Position numbers and translations under genes: made by a program. 64,000 nucleotides of DNA. Origin: Tomocerus qinae (Eukaryota; Arthropoda; Collembola; Entomobryomorpha; Tomoceridae). The stretch covers positions 131,895,875 through 131,959,874 of the forward strand of contig CM034546.1 of the NCBI GenBank assembly GCA_020055645.1, written 5' to 3'. The notes beneath the pieces are model-generated. The model saw nothing but the letters and a program-made list of their open reading frames with translations. It had not been told where the DNA came from and did not search any database. Shown piece by piece: positions 23,213 through 35,548 of the stretch (position 1 is the first letter of the stretch; each line of letters opens with the position of its first letter).

Positions 23213-24113
23213 TTTCCATGAGCAGGAATCGATGCAGATTGTTTCAATTTTTTTGTTTTTGATTTTTTTTCTTTTTATTATTATTATATTTAGATTGTCA
23301 TAATAGTTTTCATTTTGGGGTTGGATTTTAAAGCAATCATCGTTACTAAAATAATTTATCGCAGATATTAAATAAGCTATGTTTTAAATTATATCACTAT
23401 AACAAGGTGATTGGAAACACTTAAATTAATACGATTGTTTTGAAACAAATATAATACATTTAGTGGGTAGTTCAATAATCGAAAGATTTTTATTTGGCTA
23501 AATCGTAATAAATAATATGAATTGACTGCAACTTTTCTAAAATGGTTTTGCTATAATAATTAAAATCCTAATTTAACTGATATAGTAGGTTCTGTTTTAT
23601 TTTCATTCATGATAACAGTTAATCGTTATTTACTTCGTTCAGCGTGCTTTACAGCTTGCTTAAACTGTGTCACAATATAAAGTATTTACGCTATACTTTC
23701 CTGTCTAGCTACTCTAAGTTTTCTTCTTGTTTAAGTGTTTTTTTTTTATTTTTTCTTAAATATCATTATGTAAACTGATACATACATGCCAGGCATCAAA
23801 AATTTTTGACAACCTAATTGGTGCGGAGTCAATGAATAGGTCGTTGCATTATCTCAAATGACATTGTATTATCTACTTTGTCGTTGCATTACTACATCGA
23901 CATTTGGATAATCCACATAGGTAAATTTGGGTTTTCGTTTTAGATGTTTTTACACCCAACCCTCTAAATTAGTCAGTAATTAACATAGGTAAACATAGGA
24001 ATAGTATGCTTTATGTGATATTATCAGTAATAACGTAATAAATAATCATCCGTTTTTCTTCGTAGTAGCGTATTTTCGGCTGGTACAGTAAATACGCAAT
24101 ATATGTGTTAACG
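23213..24113. other. S28 copy 3 3' flank and intergenic
   Basis: The first 500 bp is the shared S28 3' flank, with AATAAATAATATG near 23508. The rest is AT-rich with no frame of interest. Confidence 0.5.
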
Positions 24114-24512
24114 GTAATAAGTAAATTCAGGCAATAAGCTTAATGCCTAGGCATTAAGTGTAATTTTGGAACATTTTAGTTTTTCATAATTTCACCATTA
24201 TTTCGTATTTGTATTTGCATAATGACATTTTTACAAATCCAAAAGTAAAGATGTGTCATGAATAAAGTGCGAGTTATAGACCATAAAACTTTTGCATAAA
24301 AGCCACTACAAATTCTTAAGTCTTAGTCGCACACTGTTCATATGCGGCATTTTGAACTCGTTACAATGTCCTTATTTAGGAAAAAGAATATAAATGGACT
24401 GTATAAATAAAGTCTTCTAAATTTCATATACCAAAAATTAGAATTTTTCAAAAATTTTACTTATTCCCTAGGCATTAAGCTTAATGCCTGAATTTCCTTA
24501 TTGCCGTTAACA
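24114..24512. mobile_element. TA-flanked element with long palindromic ends
   Basis: Ends TGTGTTAACGGTAATAAGTA and TTATTGCCGTTAACA; subterminal GCTTAATGCCTAGGCATTAAG is itself palindromic and recurs inverted near 24470. About 400 bp, no coding sequence. A solo end lies at about 27697-27745. Confidence 0.7.
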
Positions 24513-24573
24513 TATGCACAGCTTAGCCTATGCATATTTTGCATTTTGGATACCAGCCTGTTGATGCATAGTA

Positions 24574-24788
24574 TGGTTCCTTAAGGACGGAAAAAGCCTT
24601 TGTCCACTTTTAGATTAGGAAAAAGCCAATATCCATTTTTTGTTTGTACCTGAAAAAGCCTACATCCATACGCTTGTTAGTGGAGTTAGACTATTTCCTG
24701 CACCAAATGGAAAATGGATATAGGTTTTTTTTGTACCGCTGTACCAAACATAAAATGGATATTATCTTTTTCCTTCCTTAAAGGACAA
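24574..24788. mobile_element. TCGTCC-family MITE, diverged
   Basis: Ends GGTTCCTTAAGGACGGAAAA and TTTTTCCTTCCTTAAAGGACAA, flanked by TA. Internal repeats of AAAAAGCC and CCAAACAAAAAATGG type as in the 38.2-kb copy. Confidence 0.65.
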
Positions 24789-25905
24789 TATTATGTATTT
24801 TCGGCGTCAGCTCTAAGCTGCATATTGCGTATTTGATACCTCATAAGCTATATACAATACCCTTAGATCCAAAAAAACCCGGGTTCGATGACTTTTACCT
24901 AAAACCCGAGCTTTTGGATAACATGACATCGACATCGATTGACTCGATGCGGAATTGTAGAAGTCTTTTAACCTAGTTATTAATATTATTTTATTATTGT
25001 AAGGTGCGCATTACTTATAGCACTAACCAACATAATGTTAGGCAAAATATTCGGCTTCTCTTTCCTGGTTTTTAATTTGGCTGGGTTCTGGGAATGGGAA
25101 AGTATTTTTGTCAAATTTTGTCAACATCAAGTAGCAAGTCATTTTGTGGTGTTTACTACGAATGACGTATAATATATAGATACATATACAACGTATATTA
25201 TTTCCAGACTCTGAGAAAAACTTTACGTTTACGGAAGCACTATATTATTAAACCGAATTAGTCCAGTGTCAACTGACTCACTATAAGGTCATGCATTTCA
25301 GAGTTAGGATATCCACTGTACTAAACACATGCCTTTTAATTACTTATCCAATATGCTTATATTGAAACCAGTTTTAGTCAATAATTAGTTCATATGAGTA
25401 TATTATCATTAGGAAATGTGTAGGTAGGTTTCATTTCCTATCTAAAGGCTTTTGACGTAATTAAGTAAGAATGTCATCGATTGTCGCCGTCATATAGAAT
25501 AATTGTATACGTAAAATAGATTTCCAACCTATCATTATTACTTCAACACAAACATTTTCTTTACTTACTTAGCCCGCCTGAATAAGGCAGCTTATTATTG
25601 TCTGTCGCATCGCCACTAACTAAAGATTTTTTTTATTTCTTGCTGAATCCAAATCTAGATAATTAGGAGTATTTAATATAATGACAATAACCGTTTCTGG
25701 GTTCAATAATTCCAGACAAGCATAAACAGTCTAGGTCAGAGAATATAGCCATCTATCTATTTACTTTGTTCTTGTTATGACATTTTACTCTTCTCTGTTG
25801 TTACTTTCAGAGCCTTTTCCCGAGTACGTGCAAATTCTATTTCGTCTTTTGAATTTGCTTTTCAAAATTGTTTCCAAAGCCTCGGTTGCTTATTTAAAGC
25901 AGAAA
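24789..25905. other. Upstream region of chemoreceptor 1
   Basis: From about 25.0 kb it matches the upstream region of the second receptor copy (42.56-43.6 kb). Near 25571 is GCCCGCCTGAATAAGGCAGC, like the inner arm of the 1.2-kb element. No additional gene seen. Confidence 0.45.
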
Positions 25906-27424
25906 ATGTTATCTAAAAGTTCATTAAAGTATTTTGGAGTGGGAGTAAAATTTCCTGGGAAGTTATCTATACTACCATTTCAATGGGATAATACCGAATT
26001 GCTAATAACTGTTCAAGATTCCCATAAACAGTTATTAATATGGAAAGTCCTAGGATGGCATTATCTGGTTTACGGTTTTTACAATTTATTCCGGTTACAC
26101 GTTGAATTGAAAAAGGACGATAAAAACTACGTGGAGTTAACGATGTTATTCTTTTGGGGTCTATGTTATGTCTGGGCCTGGTCAACTTATATAAACTTCA
26201 ATACCAAACGCTACGAAATTGCCTCATTTTTTAAACAACTTGTCAATATCAGTGAAACGTTTCAAGGTAATCATACATTCATCATCATATTGCAAATTTA
26301 ATTTTATTAGTTTTTTTAAATGATTTTTTTTGTACAGAAACCTCCAGCTCTCAAGAAAACCACCGGAGCTCAAAATTCATGACCTTTTTAGTTATTTTCC
26401 AAATTTACATCGTCGTTTCTATTTCTATTTTTCATATAACCGTTTTTGTTTTATTTCGGACACAAAAACAATTTATATATTCAGTTGTTCCTACGGAGTA
26501 TCAAACAATATTGGTTTTTTTACTATTTTTAATATATGAAATTATGTCAAAAAGTGCGGTTTGCAGTTTGCTAGGGTGGAATATCTTCTTCATAGAGATG
26601 TACATGATTATAGCAGCCCGATGGATAAAAGTTTTGAGGTACCATGTTTATATTATTTCAGTATTATCATATTATGCCATGCGAAGTCCAGGGAACAAAA
26701 ACACCTTTTTACCTTTTTTATAAAAAAGGTAGAATTTTTAAAAAAGCCTTTTTTTACGTTTTTATCGTTTTGATGTAGCAGCAACTTGTTCCTTACATGT
26801 AAATAAGGCCAAAAAGATTAAAAGGAATGCTTTTAAAAATAGAATAGTATACTTTTTACTTTTTTGCAAATTAAGAGTACATTTTTTGTTCCCTGATTAA
26901 GTCATAGTAAAACATAATATAATATTTAAAAACAAATATTTAACTTATTATATTTCAGCAAATCAAAAATGAATAACTTAAAGTACTATCTTGAAACATA
27001 TCAAAAACTGCATGTATTGAACATCTGCTACAATACAAGTCAAATCTGGGTTACTTTTCCTCTTTTCATTACAATTTTTGGAATACTTATGATACTAGGT
27101 GTCTTTGGAACAATCAGATTCTACGGAAAGATGTTTATAATTTATTATTCAATGTACATTATGGTTTCTGTAGTTTGTATTTACTTCACAACAATAGTAC
27201 TAATAAATGCTGCTAAGGTTTTAGAGAGATCCAAGATTTACTGTAGGCTCATGAAAGAAAAACGCTCCCCCAGCAAGATTATACGTCGGAGAATAAGGAG
27301 TTTGAAGCCCTTTGGAATTCGTATTGGGCTTTTGCGTAGTGTGAGATTCCTGCATGTCTTTATGTTCTACTTTTACTTCTCTAATTACTTGTTGTCTCTA
27401 CTCATTGCTTTCCCCAATGCATAA
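25906..27424 (+). CDS. Seven-transmembrane chemoreceptor, gustatory-receptor-like, intact
   Basis: Three exons, 25906-26266, 26338-26638 and 26959-27424, sum to 1128 nt (375 aa) with all junctions in frame. The start MLSKSSLKYFGVGVKFPGK is preferred to the upstream ATG at 25777 because the conserved, alignable frame with the 43.6-kb duplicate begins there. Long hydrophobic segments give about seven helices (for example WHYLVYGFYNLF, MLFFWGLCYVWAW, FLVIFQIYIVVSI, FPLFITIFGILMIL, YYSMYIMVSVVCIYF and the C-terminal YFYFSNYLLSLLIAF). The motif SLKPFGIRIG before the last helix resembles the C-terminus of hexapod GR-type receptors, particularly those I recall from springtails; the insect TYhhhhhQF motif is not seen. 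Probable ligand-gated channel of a sensory neuron; ligand unknown. Intron 2 holds a MITE at the same place as in the duplicate. Confidence 0.75.
26689..26895. mobile_element. GGGAACAAAAA-family MITE in chemoreceptor 1 intron 2
   Basis: Ends CAGGGAACAAAAACACC / TTTTTTGTTCCCTG. Sits at the same site as the element in the second receptor copy, so it was present before the receptor duplication. Confidence 0.8.
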
Positions 27425-28140
27425 TTATAATCAAGTAAATTGTAGCGGTGGCAAAATAAACATTATTGTACCTAGAATGTATAATATAAACACTTGTACA
27501 GATTTTAAATCTAATCAGTCTGTTTAGTTTGAAAATAAAATACTAAAACCATATTTTTGCTACAAAGGTTTCATAAACTGTTTACATGTTTGATAAGCAT
27601 AGTAATATAAACAACAAAGGAGTGCATGGTTATCGTCACGAATGAGATCGATGTAGGACTTGTACATACTATTGTGAATTGAGTAACACATGCATGTATT
27701 AACGGTAATAAGTAAATTCGGGTAATATAAGCTTAATGCCTGGGTTCTTGCAATAAATTAATTGATCGTTATACCCAATTAAGCCTAGCAGGGCCGCAGC
27801 CAGGGGCCCCCACCCCCCGAAATTGAAGAAAAGAAAGGATATTTTAACGAATTTTATGTATAAATAAATAAAATAAAGAAAGGAATTTTTACCTTAAGAC
27901 CCAAAAATCGTATTAGTCATATAGACTTACCGACGTGTCTTAATCTTAATAAATCAATCTATTTTTCCTATTATTCTACCAAAAAGGTTCCCTTCACTCA
28001 GGCGTTACTGTTACGGCTTGCAGTTCGTTTTTAAAACTTTAATCACGTGAATCTTCATTTCAGGGAAAAATTTCCGGTGTAGCTAGTGTCTATGATCAAT
28101 TTCTGCAGTCTACTTATCTGTTGAACCAACGTAATGTTAC
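27425..28140. other. 3' flank of chemoreceptor 1
   Basis: Matches the 3' flank of the second receptor copy up to about 27.69 kb. A GC-rich hAT-type end (GCAGGGCCGCAGCCAGGGGC near 27788) and an end like that of the 1.2-kb element (CCTTCACTCAGGCG near 27991) follow. No gene. Confidence 0.45.
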
Positions 28141-28640
28141 TTATAAATCATCGCAGATATTAAATAAGCAATGTTTTAAATTATATCTCTATAACAAGGT
28201 TATTGGAAACAATTATATATATAGTTGTTTTGAAACAAATGTAATACATCTAATGTGTTAGTTATAGTTATAGTTCAGCTTTATTCAAGTGACAAAGCAG
28301 GCCCGACAATTATACAAATTGCACTCAGTAAATAGTATTATAATACTATTTACTACTAGCTCAACAATTGAAATAATTTTATTTGGCTAAATCGTAATAA
28401 ATAATATTATGAATTGACAGCAATTTTTTTAAAAAGGCTTTCCAATAATAATTAAATTCCTAATTTAACTCATGTGGTACATTCTGTTTTATTTTAATTC
28501 ATTACATAACAATCAATCGTTATTTGTAAGCTGTAAAGCATTTACTTCGTTCATCGTTCCTTTATAGCTTGCTTAAACTGTGTCACAATTTAAAGTATTT
28601 GTGCTTTAATTTCCTGTCTAGCTGCTCTAAGTTCTCTTCT
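28141..28640. repeat. Duplicate of S28 3' flanking DNA
   Basis: Shares GCAGATATTAAATAAGC, TATAACAAGGTTATTGGAAA, CGTAATAAATAATAT and TTTACTTCGTTCATCGTTCC, in order, with the region downstream of S28 copy 3 (about 23350-23720). It lies without its exons between the receptor and S28 copy 4: the trace of a deleted or rearranged S28 copy. Confidence 0.65.
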
Positions 28641-29268
28641 TGTTTAAGTGTTTATTTATTTTTTCCTATCATGAAACTGTAGTACACTGAGACAGGGGTC
28701 GAATTTTTGATAACCTGATTGGTTTGGAGTCAATTAAATCCTAGTACATAAAATAAGTCTGATGTTGCCTCCTTCCCATTTAATAAATCATAAAAGGGAA
28801 TTTGTTAGTTATCTGTAGACAAGTGGGCGTTATTATTATTATCTTAATTATTAAAGTCCTCGGAAAAGCATCTTAAAGTTTAGAAAAGGCAGAAAAATTG
28901 ATGAGTTTCTTTTTTTCATAATCTTATGCAACGCTTACATAAATGGTGATAATTCAATAGTAAGGCACAAAATCTAAAATAAATACTCAATTGTCACTAT
29001 TGCCAATTCATAAAGGAAAACTAGATGGACAGGAATAAGTGACCTGTAGAAAAGTTTCTTTGTTGGAAGTTATATTGACCTACATGTGCAATACTGATCT
29101 AAATAACTATCAATAGGATGAGTTGTCATTGATAATTCCTTAACCATAAAGTAATTTGCTTATGGAGATGCTTCAATTTTAATTCCAGTCCACCGACTGA
29201 ACATATTTATTATTTACCAGATTTGCTACAATTGTCAAGCTTCCAAGTCTATTCCATGATATTTCAAA
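28641..29268. other. Intergenic upstream of S28 copy 4
   Basis: AT-rich. The initial stretch continues S28 3' flank; nothing else recognised before the copy 4 start. Confidence 0.4.
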
Positions 29269-32200
29269 ATGGGACAGTTAAAGGTATAAATATTATTTAC
29301 ACTTCAAACTAATTAGAAAAAAATGTTGATCTTTTAGCATTAAAGGAGAATCAGAAGTCTAAAATTTGATCTGATTTCAAGAAAATTATTAAAATTTTAG
29401 TTTTCTTAATGAATATTATTAAAGACAGTTGATTTTTTAATTTGTAATTTGGCAGATATTGCTTCCAATTCTGTTAGGAATTTTCGTTAATGTCATATTG
29501 TCTCAGAGTGAAGTTGAAGTTGACCCTGAAGCTAAAACTGAAGCTGAAATTATCAGCCATTACAAAGAAATGGCACAGAATGGGATAGATGAACGCCTAC
29601 CTATAAACTACTTGAGAAGTAAAAGTAAGGATCACTGAATATTATTACTGTCATAAATCATATTTACAATGGGTTCTCTTGCGATACTATATAATCAGGG
29701 CGGTGTCCAAAATGTCCATTTACCTCTTGTCAGTGCCAAATTAAAATTGCTATTACTATACGCTATAAGTACTACTTAATGGTAATATTAATATGGCTAT
29801 CACATCACTAGTATTTTTACCTGCTCTAATAAAAATCTACAGGTGGCATTTTTGGTACATAAATTATTTTATTACTACTTACAGGACAAACAGAGAATAT
29901 ACCAAGGAACGATTCATTTAAACCCTCGGCGTTAATTAGCCGCAAACTTATGTCATCGCATCCATTTCAAACAGATGCCCCACCTATATATAGTGTTGCT
30001 AATTCACCGGCTGAAATCGCAGATCTCTTGAGTTACGTGACGGAAGGATATTTTGACCAGTATGTTGATCACAATGATCGATCTAAAGGAACATTTAAAC
30101 AGGTACTGATATTAGTATGCAAACAATTAAAATAATTTTAACGTTCAGAACAAAACCAATGAATACATATTTTAAGGCCATAATTATTATAATTGAATTA
30201 TCAAAAATTTTAATTTCGAAAAAGGTGGAATATACTGCATTCCATCATCTCAGATTCTTTGCGATTTTGATGTCAGGGGTTTAAAATGGCCGAAAAATAA
30301 TCTCATAGCTACAAATAGGTATCAAATCTGATAGTTTGTGAAGCGCTGTCATTGGGGATGAAGGAATAACATTACACACAGGCAACATTTTCAATGAGTA
30401 TTCTTGAAATTACTCAAAGACTAACATTCGGCGACAGTAAAGCTACTACCCTAATCTATCTATACCATCCACAAAAATAGGCCTTTTATGAAGTGTTCGC
30501 TCACAGTTATAATAATTTTTTCGCTTCAGAACGGGCTTCAGTTACTTGCAGTATTATGGTTAGTATGGTATTTATTTGCGAAATTATATAACCCCATTAT
30601 TGTACTGAATTCGTCAAATTTCTACCTAATCCTGATTAAATTATCGTTGTAGTAGCATCAAAATAAATCTACAATAATCATTTGTGCATAATGTTTGTCC
30701 CAGATAAAAAGTTGAGTGAATTCTAATAGCTGTTTTAAATATCTACAGAAATATTTACTGTTCTCAAAGTGGTGTCAGCATATCTTGGACTACGACGACG
30801 ACTACAGATATTATCCAAAACATCCCCAAGTATTTGCGACATTTGGTGTGGAATCTGCAGCTTCCAAGACCGATTTCTTTACCTATGGATTTTTTATGGA
30901 TGACGCCAAGAAGTATAATGCTTGCTGTGTGGAGTTGGAACATCGTCAGTATGGAGAAAGCGTAATAGGAATGTAAGTTAATGAGCAGTTAATGAATACT
31001 AGCTAAAACCTAGCACGTACATTGTGCTGGAAAAATGTTGAAATATGTAATAGCTGTTTTGAAATATAAAGAAGTAAATGTAATAGTCGAACCTGGAATC
31101 TCCCATGACAAGAGTATGTGCTTCTGAGTTGAAGATGAAGACATGTCTCACTGAAGGATCCGTCTAACTGACGGATTTGTGATCTATAATTTCAACATAG
31201 TAAATACTATATAGGTTAAAGGTTTTTAATGATATCAATAGTACATTATATTAAAATGGGCACAATTAACCTATGTATATTGAAAATATTAAAGTATCGG
31301 GCATTCCATTCAAAAACTATTGTATTAAAACAAAAATCTTATCGTTTGAATGAAATCTCGCAAAATTTAAATCTTGGTAAACTAATTAAGCGTAATTTAA
31401 TAAACTATATGATATACGCCATAAATAATATCTTTAATTTGGTGTTACAGAGATGCATCTGTCAAAAACATGGAATTTTTAAGAACTGATCAGGCATTGG
31501 ATGATATGGCCCGATTTGTCGAATATTTCAACTACGAGTACAATATTAAGGTAAATGGCCAATAGACATTTATAGCTGGAAACTTAATCCTAATACGTTT
31601 AATCTTGAGTAAAATTTTAAAATGTGTTTTAGCTCCATGTCTATAGTAGTAGCAAGTCTAGCAAGCACCTATCCAGGGGCGGGAGCACCCCCTAAATCTG
31701 AGAAAAAGAAGTTTTTTCCTTAAAAAGGCCAAAAATTGCGCATGAATGTGTCTTGTTTTTTGCCATTATTTTTGGTTGTGAACCACTTGACCAATTTTCT
31801 GGATGCGTGTGCCTGAGTAGTATTTATATAGTAATTGTTTTTAGGTTGTCTGTCAACCTCACTGGACCTGTTTGTAATTGTTAGATAATGAAATAATAGA
31901 TATCGTCATTTAAGGAAGGAAAAAGTCAACATCCACTTTTTGGTACAGGAAAAAACCCATGTCCATTTAGGTTTAAGCGTATGGATATAGACTTTTTCCT
32001 GTACCATTACCAAACAAAAAATGGGATATTGGGTTTCTCTTGTCCAATGTAAAAGTGGATAGAGGCTTTTCCGTTCCTTAAGGGACGATATACCGTATTA
32101 ATCGATTTAGTTCCCCATATCGCAATAATTCCCCAGTTGGGGAACTAAATGAATAATTTTGGGAAAATATGGGTCTCCAAATGTTTAGTTCCCCATATCG

Positions 32201-35200
32201 AAATAGTTCCCCACCCTAAAATCCTAAATTAAAGGCACAAGAACCATATTATTATTATAAAAATCAAATCAGTGAATCTGCACTTAGCCAACATCTGTAC
32301 CCAATCAGTGCATATGTGCCAACCAGTATACAAAATACTATTTACCCTTTTATGATTGTAAGTGGTTTTTAATGGTATTTAATGTTATTTACCACCACCA
32401 AAACATTGGTGGCAAATGATATATTATATTGGTAAGAAATGGTAAAAAATAGTTTTATTTAAATTTCGTACAGAGTTTTGAATAAAATTCGATACTAATA
32501 ATAAAATACCGTTGCAGCTGACGATTGTTGTCCTAAATTTAAAGTTCAACTTAATATGTGTTAATTAATCTAAGAAAGAGTCAACTAATTGGGACAAAAT
32601 CATCCTTACCAACTTATTGAATAATTAATTTTCATTAAATCAGTATTTTTTCTAATTAAATGAAAGTGTGATGTATACCAAGCGAGTAAATGTCGTTTAA
32701 ATGACTTTTTCAATACTTCAGTGAAAATTCAAATATAAATCTTGATTAGGAATATTTTAGAGAGAATAGAACAAGAAAACTTATTTAATGTGTCGTTTGT
32801 GCACCTCTGCTAAGTATTCACTGTAATTTATCATTTTTACCATTAAATCCATTTTTACCACTGTGATGATGAAATGAAAAAGGCTAATAAGTGGTAAAGT
32901 TTGTAAAGTAGAATGACGATGATGACGAAGAAATGGATGTTGAGTTAACCGAACCTATGGACGTATCTCTATCATCTGACGACGACGTTAAAATCTTAAT
33001 TCCAACTAATATCCTAGCTCATTCACTATATTTACAATTTAATTTTGCATAGCAATAATACAAAAATTTGACATCGAAATTTTTTAATTTGCCATTCGAA
33101 ATATAGTTCCCCATATCATAATAATTCCCCATGTGGGGAACTATAAGAAAATTTTTGACCAAAAAATGGTCTCCAAATGGGAGTTCCCCTGGGGAACTAA
33201 ATCGATTAATACGGTATGCATAAATAAATAGATGACTCTAAGGTATTTCAGATGTTTATTTATCATTCTAATAAAAATGTAATGTGATGGGTTGTACAGT
33301 ACAAAAAGTGGGCATTCTATGGTTGTTCCCTGTCTGGAGGTTATGTCTCTCGATTTGCTGTTCGACATCCTGAAGTCTACGAATTTGGGATTGCTGCAGC
33401 TGCCTGTCGACAGACATTTTATGATTTTCATCGTAATACTATGTTTTAACTTCTTTACACAATTATTCATATTTATTATTTACATGTAATGCAAATTATT
33501 CCTTCTTAACTAAGATTATGAGATAAATAAATTTTTATTTACTTAATAGACTACATGGACACTGTCTCAGATGTTTTAGGATATATTAGTTCTGGTTGCA
33601 GAGAAATTATGAGTAAGGCATTTGGCTCTATGACAGACCTGGTTAATGAAGCTCGTGAAGTTTGTAAAACCAACCAGTCATCCCCTAATTGCACTGACAC
33701 CGCTATGAGAAATACAGAAATTCTAGTGCAATATCTTCGGTAAGATATTATTTAGAAACCGATTTGAACCAGAAGGAACTTGTAGTTGTTTGGAAGCACA
33801 ATTCGGTTTGCTTCAAAATCCGATGATTAGCACTATTAATTTATTTTCAATAGAATTGGTTTTAATTTATTCAAATGATTCAATTAACAAGTAACGTATT
33901 TTGAATGACAATTTTTTTTGCAGGATATGTGGAAATTTCAACATTTTAAGCGAGATAAATATGCAGGATATGACTTATTCTGCGTTTTACTACCTCACGT
34001 TCTTAGTTCAGTACAATAAGGTTATAAATAACATCCTTGGAGTGACTGTACAAGATTTTTGTGCAACTATAACATCTCTTGAAACAGATCCTAATAATCC
34101 CTACGACAATCTAAGGAAATTCTCAGAAGCAAACTGCTTTATAGTGAAGAAACTTTTTGGAATACCCGATTTTATTCCTTGTGATATCTTTTGTTTCATT
34201 TTTCTTGATTGGGAGGTAGAAGTGGATTATTGCAGGCAAACTGATTGGAATGATCCTGCTAACGCTCAAGGTCAAAGACAATGGCAATGGCAGATATGCG
34301 AGTACTTTGTCAATTTTATCACAACATCAGGACCGTATTCTGCTTTTGGAAAACTACTGACGACATTCTTCTACCAAAAGTCATGCAATGACTGTTTCAA
34401 AAATAGGTACGTGTACTAAATAGTATTAAAAATTGTCAAAAGAAGTGTTTTAGTCTACAGCAGTGATTTTTACATTTTTAAAATCGTATTTTTATGAGAG
34501 CTGAAGGCGGTAATTGAAAAACCAATATTAGCTTATTTAAAATTGTTTGCAGTAAGGGAGAATTAGATTACAAAATGTATTTACATTTCATATTTTGAAA
34601 ATAGAAACTTAAAAAAGCTTCAGGTTCCATCCTTTCGTATTTTTTTACATCTTTTAATCACTGTAAGTTTTCCCGGTCTCTTGTAATTGAAAATTGGATT
34701 TTACATGTAAAAGTAAAATGGCAGCAGAGGTAAGGTAACACCCATATAATATTTTCTATACGGTACGAGACGCATTAATAGCTACCAGAAGTAGTTATTG
34801 CTTTAGCATGGCAACAGAACTACCCTTTAAAAGCAGTATAAATTGATTTTGGTTGTACTCTGCCTCCCAACAAACTTATTGCCCATTGGGGAATGGCACC
34901 ATGGAAAAGTGCTTGAACTATGATGTCATGACGATTGTGACGTCATAGTTCAGGCACTTTTCCATGGTGCCGTTCCCCAATGGGCAATACCAAAGTTTGT
35001 TGGGAGGCAGAGTATTTCTTTATTTCCACTGAAATAATGTAATTTAACAGTAATTCAGTAATTAGTCTAGTTAACATTTATCTCTGTCAGGTGACCAAGT
35101 TCAAAGACATTACTCTTTTTCAGATTCAATTCCATTCAAGACCAGTTAACAGTTTCGGAGAACAATAAATTATACGGCGGATTGAAAGGCATTCGAGGGA

Positions 35201-35548
35201 ATTGTCCCAGTTGCACTTTATTTGTTGTACACGAAATGGATCCCTGGAAGGGATGTGGAGTGCTCCATCCGAACGACATCAATTGTGGAGGATACGACAA
35301 CAAGTTTGTGTTCTACAGCAGTAAGTTGTTTTGGCTCCTGAACAAGGAATTGATTTTAAACAATAATTTTTGTTCACATAATTTATTTATTTCTAGACGG
35401 TTCCCACTGCTCAACGACATATCCTGACAGTATAGATGATAAAAATGATTCAAATCTAAAAGATGCAAAAATTAAAATCCATGAGGCTATAGACCATTGG
35501 ATGACCCGGGGATGCAAGTATCCAACTCCCGTAAAGTGTCCTCGTTAA
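29269..35548 (+). CDS. S28 serine carboxypeptidase-like gene, copy 4 (complete, divergent)
   Basis: Ten exons with the same phases as copies 1-3: 29269-29283, 29456-29624, 29885-30102, 30749-30972, 31451-31550, 33300-33432, 33550-33739, 33924-34406, 35124-35320, 35397-35548; total 1881 nt (626 aa). The signal peptide begins MGQLKILLPILLGIF, split between exons 1 and 2. Ser is in YGCSLSGG, Asp in MDPWKG, His in GSHC. It differs clearly from copies 1-3 in the acidic propeptide-like region (exons 2-3) and in exons 7-8, so it is an older paralogue. Its fifth intron (31551-33299) is swollen by a TCGTCC-family MITE and a 1.1-kb inverted-repeat element that itself holds a hAT-like element. Predicted secreted or lysosomal peptidase, probably active; substrate unknown. 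Confidence 0.9.
31672..31815. mobile_element. hAT-like MITE related to the 11.3-kb element
   Basis: 144 bp, ends CAAGCACCTATCCAGGGGC / TTTCTGGATGCGTGTGCCTG with the internal CTAAATCTGAGAAAAA box seen inverted in the 11.3-kb copy. No clear target duplication. Confidence 0.65.
31903..32088. mobile_element. TCGTCC-family MITE in S28 copy 4 intron 5
   Basis: 186 bp, ends TCGTCATTTAAGGAAGGAAA / TTCCGTTCCTTAAGGGACGA between TA dinucleotides. It abuts the next element. Confidence 0.75.
32093..33214. mobile_element. 1.1-kb element with CCGTATTAATCGA ends and internal GGGGAA hairpins
   Basis: TA-flanked. Ends CCGTATTAATCGATTTAGTT / AACTAAATCGATTAATACGG. Next to each end are repeated inverted motifs of the kind AGTTCCCCATATCG and TTCCCCAGTTGGGGAACTA. 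The middle is taken up by an inserted hAT-like element. A sister with the same end type but CCGCGG in place of CCCC is at 41810-42532. No coding sequence. Confidence 0.78.
32334..32910. mobile_element. hAT-like element nested in the 1.1-kb element, diverged
   Basis: Opposite orientation to the 7.8-kb hAT-like MITE: left end CAGTATACAAAATACTATTTACC, GTGGTTTTTAATGGTATTTAA inside, right part TTTACCACTGTGATGATG and GTGGTAAAGTTTGT. The right border and target duplication are blurred. Confidence 0.65.
34858..35012. mobile_element. Near-perfect 155-bp hairpin MITE in S28 copy 4 intron 8
   Basis: TA-flanked. Arms of about 70 bp run from CTCTGCCTCCCAACAAACTT to AAGTTTGTTGGGAGGCAGAG with very few mismatches and a short loop (GACGATTGTG). 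The near-identity of the arms indicates a young insertion or frequent arm conversion. Confidence 0.85.

Noticed and set aside
25777..25905. Upstream ATG extension of chemoreceptor 1
   Set aside because: The matching region of the duplicate is not open in this frame (TGA at the equivalent place), and the conserved frame starts at 25906.
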